Below, in pieces: positions 57,909 through 64,000 of a DNA stretch of 64,000 nucleotides; position 1 is the stretch's first letter, and each line of letters starts with the position of its first letter. The stretch comes from Elephas maximus indicus (lineage: Eukaryota; Chordata; Mammalia; Proboscidea; Elephantidae). The position numbers were made by a program, and so were the translations under genes. Below the pieces are notes generated by a model, which worked only from the letters and a program-made list of their open reading frames with translations, had not been told where the DNA came from and searched no databases. Location of the stretch: assembly GCF_024166365.1 (NCBI RefSeq), contig NC_064825.1:106096480-106160479 (forward strand), written 5' to 3'.

Positions 57909-58850
57909 TTATTTACAAAGTAATTTTCTCAGTGCCATTATGACATCCTTGTTCCTTAGACTGTATATCATGGGATTAAACATAGGAGTTAGGATAGTGT
58001 AGAAAAGAGAAAGCATTTTGTCAGTTCCCTCTGAGTGTCTAGTGTTAGGTCTTAAGTAGGCAATAATGGCTGATCCATAGAATAACACCACAACCATTAG
58101 ATGAGACGAGCAGGTAGAGAAGGCTTTGGCTTGACTTGTGGCTGATGGCAACTTCAGGATGATGGAGATGATTTTACTGTAGGAGCCAAGTATCAACAGA
58201 AATGGAACCATGACAAATAACACAGCAACTGTGTACACTAACTTCTCATTAACAAAAGTGTTCCCACAAGCCAGCTTGAGTATTGGGGGGATATCACAAA
58301 AAAGTGGTTAATTTGTTTAGATCCACAAAAAGGCAGAGAGAAAATCTGATATGTATGCCCTACCTGAACTGGGATTCCAATGGTCCAGGAGCCAGTCACC
58401 AACTGAATGCAGACCCTGTGGTTCACGACTAGAGGATAGTGCAGAGGGTTACAAATGGCCACATAGCGGTCACAGGCCATCACTGCCAGGAGCAAGCATT
58501 CTGTGCCTCCGAACAGAAGGAAAAAGCACATCTGCGTAGCACAGGCAACGAAGGAAATTGTTCTTTTCTGGGTCCCAATATTAATCAGCATTCTGGGGAG
58601 AGTAGTTGATACATAGCAGATTTCCAAGAAGGAAAAATTTGCTAGGAAAAAATACATAGGGCTCTGGAGAGCAGGATCCATTTTTGTTATTAGAAATATG
58701 GTGCCATTGCTCAACAGGATAACGATATAGATGATTTAAAAACAATCCAAAAAGGAACCACTGGAGATGGGGCATGTCAGCAAAGCCCAAGAGAACAAAT
58801 TCAATGATTTCAGTTAGATTATCTTGTGATGATTTTTCTTGATGATTCAT
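57909..58850 (-). pseudogene. Olfactory receptor pseudogene, OR10AG1-like (OR-D)
   Basis: Recently inactivated sister of OR-A; in frame it would be about 313 residues. Frame 1 starts MNHQEKSSQDNLTEIIEFVL at 58850 and leaves frame after FGLFL at an extra T near 58736 (gatttaaaa against gattaaaa in OR-A and OR-C). The middle block, from LMSNGTIFLITKMDPALQS to CGSKQINHFF, leaves frame at a 1-bp loss near 58300 (cacaaaaaag against cacagaagaag). The last block carries [10 protein letters not shown] and [20 protein letters not shown]. The DRY-region Tyr is Cys (MACDRYVAIC). Apart from these, the sequence remains receptor-like, and the splice acceptor before ATG is intact. It could still be transcribed. 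Two single-base frameshifts could also be assembly errors. Confidence 0.93.
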
Positions 58851-58863
58851 CTGTGGAAAAGGT
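58851..58863 (-). promoter_or_regulatory. 3' splice acceptor of the OR-D exon
   Basis: Minus-strand 'accttttccacag' before ATG, unchanged from OR-A. Confidence 0.7.
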
Positions 58864-59324
58864 AAATTTACATGTGCATTTCCTTAACTTTCCTGTATCT
58901 CTTTTTCTCTTCTCTAAATTGTATTGAGGTGTCCGGGTTGGATTTTATGATCACTGCAATGGTTTGCACATTAAGAATGACACTAGTTTTGTATGTCCCA
59001 CATCCTCCTGTTAAGTCACAATACACAGTGATTTTAAGATCATTTTCTTATACTTTTGAAACACAGCCCAGGACAGATCAAGCTATACCTGACTCAGCAC
59101 AGGCACTGGAGCAATTGGCAACTGCTGGAGATGGACACCCAGCTTTGCCATCTAATCTCATTTTAAATCAATTACACTTCTTGACAATTCTATTATAGTT
59201 CTCTATGTATTTTCTGAATCAAGCTTCTCAAACATTTTATCATAAACTCTCTTCTAACACACATTTTCAACGGCCTCTTTCAACATTTCCTTCTCGCATC
59301 CCTTGATGATTTTAAGCATATACC

Positions 59325-59482
59325 CATACCAGCATCATTGAGTCGATTCCGACTCTCTGGTACCCTATAGGGACTAGTAGAATTATCACATAGAGTTTCC
59401 AAGGAGCCAGTGGTAGACTTGAACTACCAACGTTTTGGGTAGCAGCTGAGCACTTAACTACTGTGCCACCAGATCGCCTTTA
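59325..59482 (-). mobile_element. AfroSINE (shared by units A and D)
   Basis: Unit D copy of the SINE at 2768, flanked by 'taagcatata'/'taagcgtata'. Confidence 0.88.
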
Positions 59483-59934
59483 AGCGTATAGGTTCCTATA
59501 ATACAGTTCACATTAGATAGTTTAGAAAGAAAATTGTGAGAGTATTACATTTTGCGTAGGGAATAAAACAAATATCTTTTGGAAGGATATTAAGTGGGCA
59601 AGACAAGAGGATTTTATTCAGGGAAATTGTCCTGGGAACATTGATTCAGATACCAATAATAAAATTGTTCGCCCTGTGAAAACAGGGGTAGCATGGAGGG
59701 TATTTGTTATCAATGTTTATATGTGGGACAGTAGGAGGAATGATGTTGGCTGTTATAGCCATTGGGTGCTCTGTGTACCCAACATGATTTTTTGTTGTTT
59801 CTCAGACAAATTTAGGTAACTGTTTCTAAACTCACTATTCTTTAGATTTAAAGATGTTCAGACTCACTAAACATGGATAATTCGACCAATTGCACATAAG
59901 TTTTGTGACTGCAAGTAAGTATTTTTTTTAATGG

Positions 59935-60080
59935 ACTTGAGTTTGACTCGATTGTGATATTAAACAATTTTTTAAAGTTTCAAAGGTTTACTTCTTTGTG
60001 AGAATTAAATGAGATAATATTGGCCAAACATATTGTCTATTTACCAATTTTAAGTTGATTACTTTTTAGTTATGGTTCTA
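59935..60080 (+). repeat. MIR SINE remnant
   Basis: Unit D copy of the MIR at 3365, shortened at its start. Confidence 0.55.
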
Positions 60081-60414
60081 TGATAATATGTTCTTTAAGC
60101 CTATAGCCCTAGAATTTAACATATTGCCTAGTTATGTATTTGATAAAGTAATTTAGAGTTCCGTTGTTGGGACTCTTTTTCCCACCATTCACTTTCATCA
60201 TGGTCAGGACAGGAACCAGTTAGGGAAGCTCCTGAGGTGCAAAATTTAAGAAGGCTCAGGGCCCTCCTTGCATTTGCACAATTCTGAAAGTAAGTGCCTC
60301 CTTAAATTTTGCAAGAGCAAAGTTCCTCTTGTCTCATGCTGCTTTTCTTCTCTCCATCCTAATGGGTTTCTACCTTGCCCACCAAGTAGAGAAGAGGTAT
60401 GGTATGCCACGGTT

Positions 60415-60630
60415 AAAACAAAATAAAATAAATATTGCTAAGGAGACAATTCCAACTCGTAGCTACAGTATAGTGCAGAGTAGAGCTGCCCCATAGGGTT
60501 TTCAAGGCTGTAAATCTTTAGGGAAGCCAATTGCCATGTCTTTATTCCATTGAGCAGCTGGAGAGTTTAAACCCTTGACCTTTTGATTATCAGCCAAGTG
60601 TTTAAGGACTCTGTCACCAGGGCTCTGTGC
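60415..60630 (-). mobile_element. AfroSINE, long form, ancestral
   Basis: Unit D copy of the SINE at 3879. Confidence 0.85.
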
Positions 60631-60639
60631 CGTTGTTAT

Positions 60640-60870
60640 AGAATAATATTTTCCGGATAGACTGAAATTGAATTATAGTTCCAACATCTAGCTGTATGAT
60701 GACCTCATGTATGCTTATTAATCTTTCTGTGTCACATTCTGCTCCACTGTAAAATGACTGGCAACTATATCACCATTTAGTGTTGTTAAGTGAATTAAAT
60801 CATTTAAGTAAAAAATCTGGAAGAAGTCCTGGCATTTATAATAGCCTATTATTATTCTCTATTATTGTTA
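60640..60870 (+). repeat. MIR SINE remnant
   Basis: Unit D copy of the MIR at 4110. Confidence 0.62.
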
Positions 60871-61271
60871 TTGTTGTCAACAGGTGCTTATTATCATCCA
60901 TTTATTTTGATTGTTATTAAAACTAATATTTTACTCAGTATGCTATACAACATGAACAATACTCTCTATTTTGCTTTTGTATCACTGGATTATTGTGGGA
61001 ATGAAGTGAGATCTTAAAAACAATTATCAAAACTTTACAAACTCCAAAAGTGTTCAACTCAAAAGGTGCAATTATCCATGAGTTCTCTGCCAATATTTGA
61101 GTTTATATCATTATCTCTGCTTTGTGGACATACAACGCCTGTAGTACCCATCACTGTTCAGCACTCAGAATTGCAATTAGGATAATACCATTTGTGTGCA
61201 TTTTCTTTTACTGATACTAAATGATCTGAGATGTAAAGGCTGTGACCATTTTCCTACTTGAAATCAGTATA
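60871..61271. other. Single-copy sequence
   Basis: No gene. Retains the ~240 bp that unit C has lost. Confidence 0.55.
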
Positions 61272-61434
61272 AAAAACCAAAACCCATTGCCATGAATCGA
61301 TTCCGACTCATAGCGACCCTATAGGACAGACTAGAACTGTCCAATAGAGTTTCCAAGGAGTGCCTGGCAAATTTGAACTGCTGACCTCTTGGTTAGCAGC
61401 CGTAGCATTTAACCACTACGCCGCCAGGGTTTCA
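61272..61434 (-). mobile_element. AfroSINE, unit D-specific
   Basis: Antisense near-consensus copy ending 'aaccactacgccgccagggt', with the duplication 'tcagtat' on both sides. Units A ('gaaatcaatatagatcc') and C are empty. Confidence 0.92.
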
Positions 61435-61979
61435 GTATGGGGCTATTATAGATCCCAGAAAATGGGTGTATGCCTAACGTGGTACTCAGGGTTAGATTCT
61501 GAACTAAAATAAAGGAATGGACATTATTAAAATGAAAGTATCACTCTTAAGAGGGGAAGAAGAATTAAGATTCAAAAGGGGACAAAAGAACCAAACCCTT
61601 ATGTATTTTTTTTTTTTTTTTTACAAATGATGGCATTTAATAAAAAATAATTTATTTCTTGTTAATTAAATAAAATGACTTGTGAGTGCTAAAAGAAACA
61701 TTTTTAATTGTACAAACCCAACTTTTTGGTGATGAAATTATCCATGTATAACATTATGTAAGATTTGTCTGGGTTTTTCTCAAGATAACAGGGTAGAAAG
61801 AGCAGAGATTTACCCTGTGTGTTCTCCCAAAACTATCTATGTTACTGTTCTTGCTTGAAAATATTTAAGTTCTTATTATTTAAAGGGAAATAAAACTTAA
61901 TATTCTCATGTTTTTATTTGAAATCTAAGCATCCATTCCCTGGAAAAATCCAAATGATTAAGGAATGCATAACAATATT
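61435..61979. other. Single-copy sequence
   Basis: No gene. Shares features with both A and C, so closeness is unclear here. Confidence 0.5.
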
Positions 61980-62225
61980 GAAAGTGTTCTGGTTGTGCAG
62001 TGGTTAAGTGCTCTGCTGCTAATCAAAATGTCCTTGGTTCAAGCACACCAGCCACTCTGTGGGAGGCAGATGTGACAGTCTGTTTCTGTAAAGATTTACA
62101 GCCTTGGAAATCCTGTGAGGCAGTTCTACTCTATCCTATAGGGTGGCTATGAGTCAGAAGCCACTTAAAAACTAAAAAAAAATTTTTTTTTTTTTTTTTT
62201 TTGGAGGCAATAAATCTGGCTTTGG
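61980..62225 (+). mobile_element. AfroSINE, ancestral
   Basis: Unit D copy of 5458; an A/T run (about 62165-62202) interrupts its 3' part. Confidence 0.82.
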
Positions 62226-62784
62226 GCAACAAGATTCCTATTCGGTTAAATATTAGTCATTGTCAGCACCCCCACCCTACCTGAACCTCAGCTGTGTTTG
62301 TGTTTTTGACATAAATTAGAGCATGAACCCTAAAACTAACTTGGAAATCAGTACGAACTTAAAACTTTATATTATTTTATGAATTCTTTAACATAAAATA
62401 TCATTTTCTTTAAAAAAAAATTCTTGGATTCCTCAATGGTTGTAGATTTATTTCATGGATTGTTTTACTTTAAATGTCTTATCAAAATATCAGAACTAAA
62501 ATGCATAAATATAATCTTATTTGCTACAAAGTCTTTGCTGGAAATGAAGTTTTCCTATAATTATTATTTAGTATTTTTACAAAAACAGCAAATTTTCAAA
62601 TTTTCAGTGTTTTAAAGTTGTTAATATCACTATTTAAAATCAGGTTAAGGTAAATTTATTTAATAGAGTAAGAAGTATAAATAAGGTGCTTTAATACTTT
62701 TGCTACTCCATATTAAACATTAACAATATGAACTGAAGTTGAAAATTAATGGAAAATATTTCATACTTACCTTTCTTTTGGGGG
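62226..62784. other. Single-copy sequence
   Basis: AT-rich, no gene. By eye it resembles unit A more than C ('cctcaatggttgta', 'aaaatatcagaact'). Confidence 0.55.
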
Positions 62785-62998
62785 GGTAATAGAAGGCCTG
62801 GTGGCACAGTGGTTAAAGTGCTCAGCTGCTATCCAAAAGGTCTGCAGTTAGAACCCACCATCTGCTCTGTGTGAGAAAGTTTGTGCAGTCGGCTTCCTTA
62901 AAGATTTATAGCCTTGGAAACTTGGGGGGGCAATTCTGCTCTGTCCTGAAGTGTCCCTCTGAGTAGTAATCTCCTTAACTGCAGTGGGTTTGGATTTT
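62785..62998 (+). mobile_element. AfroSINE, ancestral
   Basis: Unit D copy of 6243. Confidence 0.82.
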
Positions 62999-63945
62999 GG
63001 TTTTTTTGTGATAACCTTGTTTCTTCCTCACTGAAGAGGGTTTACATATTTATGTATTTAAATTACTTTGGCTGAAACAACTTCTTTCACCATAGGTGTC
63101 TAATCTAAAACACTGTTCATTTTTAACATGGAGTGCTCTTTAAAAAAAAAAAAAGTTATCTCCATCCCCTGGGATCTCTTCCACCTGACACAGTTAAATT
63201 TCTAATTAAACAAATCTCTTTGGCACTCTCTGATTTGGTTTACTTATTTATTTTCCCAGATAGCTCTCACTTTACCCAGAATACTCTTCCTCTACAGCCT
63301 CTCAATGGAATAAAGTATGAAGGAAGTTTTATTTCATAGACTTAAATAAGCTCTTGTATTGCTCTTAAGTAGCAATACTTCCCACCCCAAATTGACCCAA
63401 ATCCAATTCTCACTGTATCTATTATGACTTCTTTATATGGACCCTCTGTTCCTATTAGATTGAGCTCTAGTCATATTTTCCTCAAGTTATTTTGCTTATT
63501 TTCTTCTCTGAAATGGATGTCTTCAACCAAATTCTGGGGCTGGCCTTTGTAAAAGTTGTAATAAATGTTCTAATAACGAAGAATGTTTTTACCTACTAAT
63601 CATATAATATATAATTTATTTCTTCAGGAGGACCTGGACAAACTGAGAACTAGCTGTTGGATACCTTAAATCTAGTTCAAAAGTTTTTTGTTTTTTTTGT
63701 CCCAAGATTAATCCCAACAAGGAGGCTTTTTATTTTCCTTGCAGCATTCCACCATCCACCCTCAATTTCATTCCCTCTGTGAATTCACTTTTAAGAGCTG
63801 ATTCTTATTAAACTCACAGGAGAAAATAAGATTCTGATATAAGTCCAGCTGAAATTAGAGGCAAGACTCTGGGTCAGTAGTCTGTATATTGTTATAAAAT
63901 ATTTCCCCATCAAGGCTTCAAATCTGAGTGACGCTTAGGTAGGAT
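62999..63945. other. Single-copy sequence with the A-like to C-like change
   Basis: No gene; a 68-codon frame at 63133 has no family signature. Up to about 63170 it matches unit A (including a poly(A) tract). After that it matches unit C. Confidence 0.55.
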
Positions 63946-64000
63946 GATCTTTAAGATCGTGTGTCAGCTTTGCTGAGATATGATTCTCAGTGGCTTGGCA
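63946..64000. mobile_element. ERVL/MLT2-like LTR fossil, cut by the window end
   Basis: 'ggatgatctttaagatcgtg' and 'ctttgctgagatatgattc' match the start of the LTR at 33536 in unit C. Unit A lacks it. Confidence 0.6.

Larger units (their letters stand above)
55503..64000. repeat. Segmental duplication unit D (runs off the window)
   Basis: Third copy of the OR duplication, starting at the MER2-like element after the TG repeat. Gene-proximal sequence resembles unit A (shared LTR and SINE). The distal end from about 63180 resembles unit C. Confidence 0.85.

Noticed and set aside
1-64000. CRISPR arrays, bacterial operons, phage or toxin systems.
   Set aside because: The repeat content and OR genes show a mammalian nuclear genome; the regular repeats are microsatellites or SINEs.

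Overview
This window is vertebrate nuclear DNA, almost certainly from an afrotherian mammal and most likely an elephant or another paenungulate. The diagnostic signal is the repeat content: dozens of tRNA-derived AfroSINE copies, many copies of the RTE-clade LINE that supplies their 3' tail, lineage-specific L1s, MaLR-type LTR fossils, MER2-like Tigger MITEs and old MIR/L2. There are no operons, bacterial signals or CRISPR arrays. Calls were made by eye from remembered family consensus sequences, not from a database search.

The only host genes I can support are four olfactory receptor (OR) loci, all on the minus strand and all closest to the OR10AG subfamily. OR-A (1357-2298) and OR-C (27885-28823) are intact single-exon coding regions. 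OR-B (13562-14529) is an older, diverged pseudogene with three frameshifts and a lost initiator ATG. OR-D (57909-58850) is a young pseudogene with two 1-bp frameshifts. In all four, a splice acceptor (pyrimidine tract plus CAG) abuts the first codon position, as expected for OR genes whose coding exon follows an upstream non-coding exon.

OR-A, OR-C and OR-D sit in three tandem copies of one segmental duplication: about 1-11246, about 26081-50425, and about 55503 to beyond the window end. The copies share MER2, L2, MIR and old AfroSINE insertions in the same order and differ by later insertions that leave clean empty sites in the sister copies. Two insertions group A with D. An ERVL-like LTR and the surrounding distal sequence group D with C. 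The third copy therefore looks mosaic, with a switch near 63.18 kb.

The space between the units is mostly retrotransposon: a near-full-length antisense L1 (34345-41931) inserted in unit C, an almost complete RTE (22450-25862), and an RTE-in-RTE-in-L1 nest (43695-50425). About 2.6 kb (16886-19509) is AT-rich with nothing recognisable. I found no evidence of a novel biological system. The most interesting signals are the mosaic history of the OR duplication and a 15-bp AfroSINE-tail insertion with target-site duplication at 57261.
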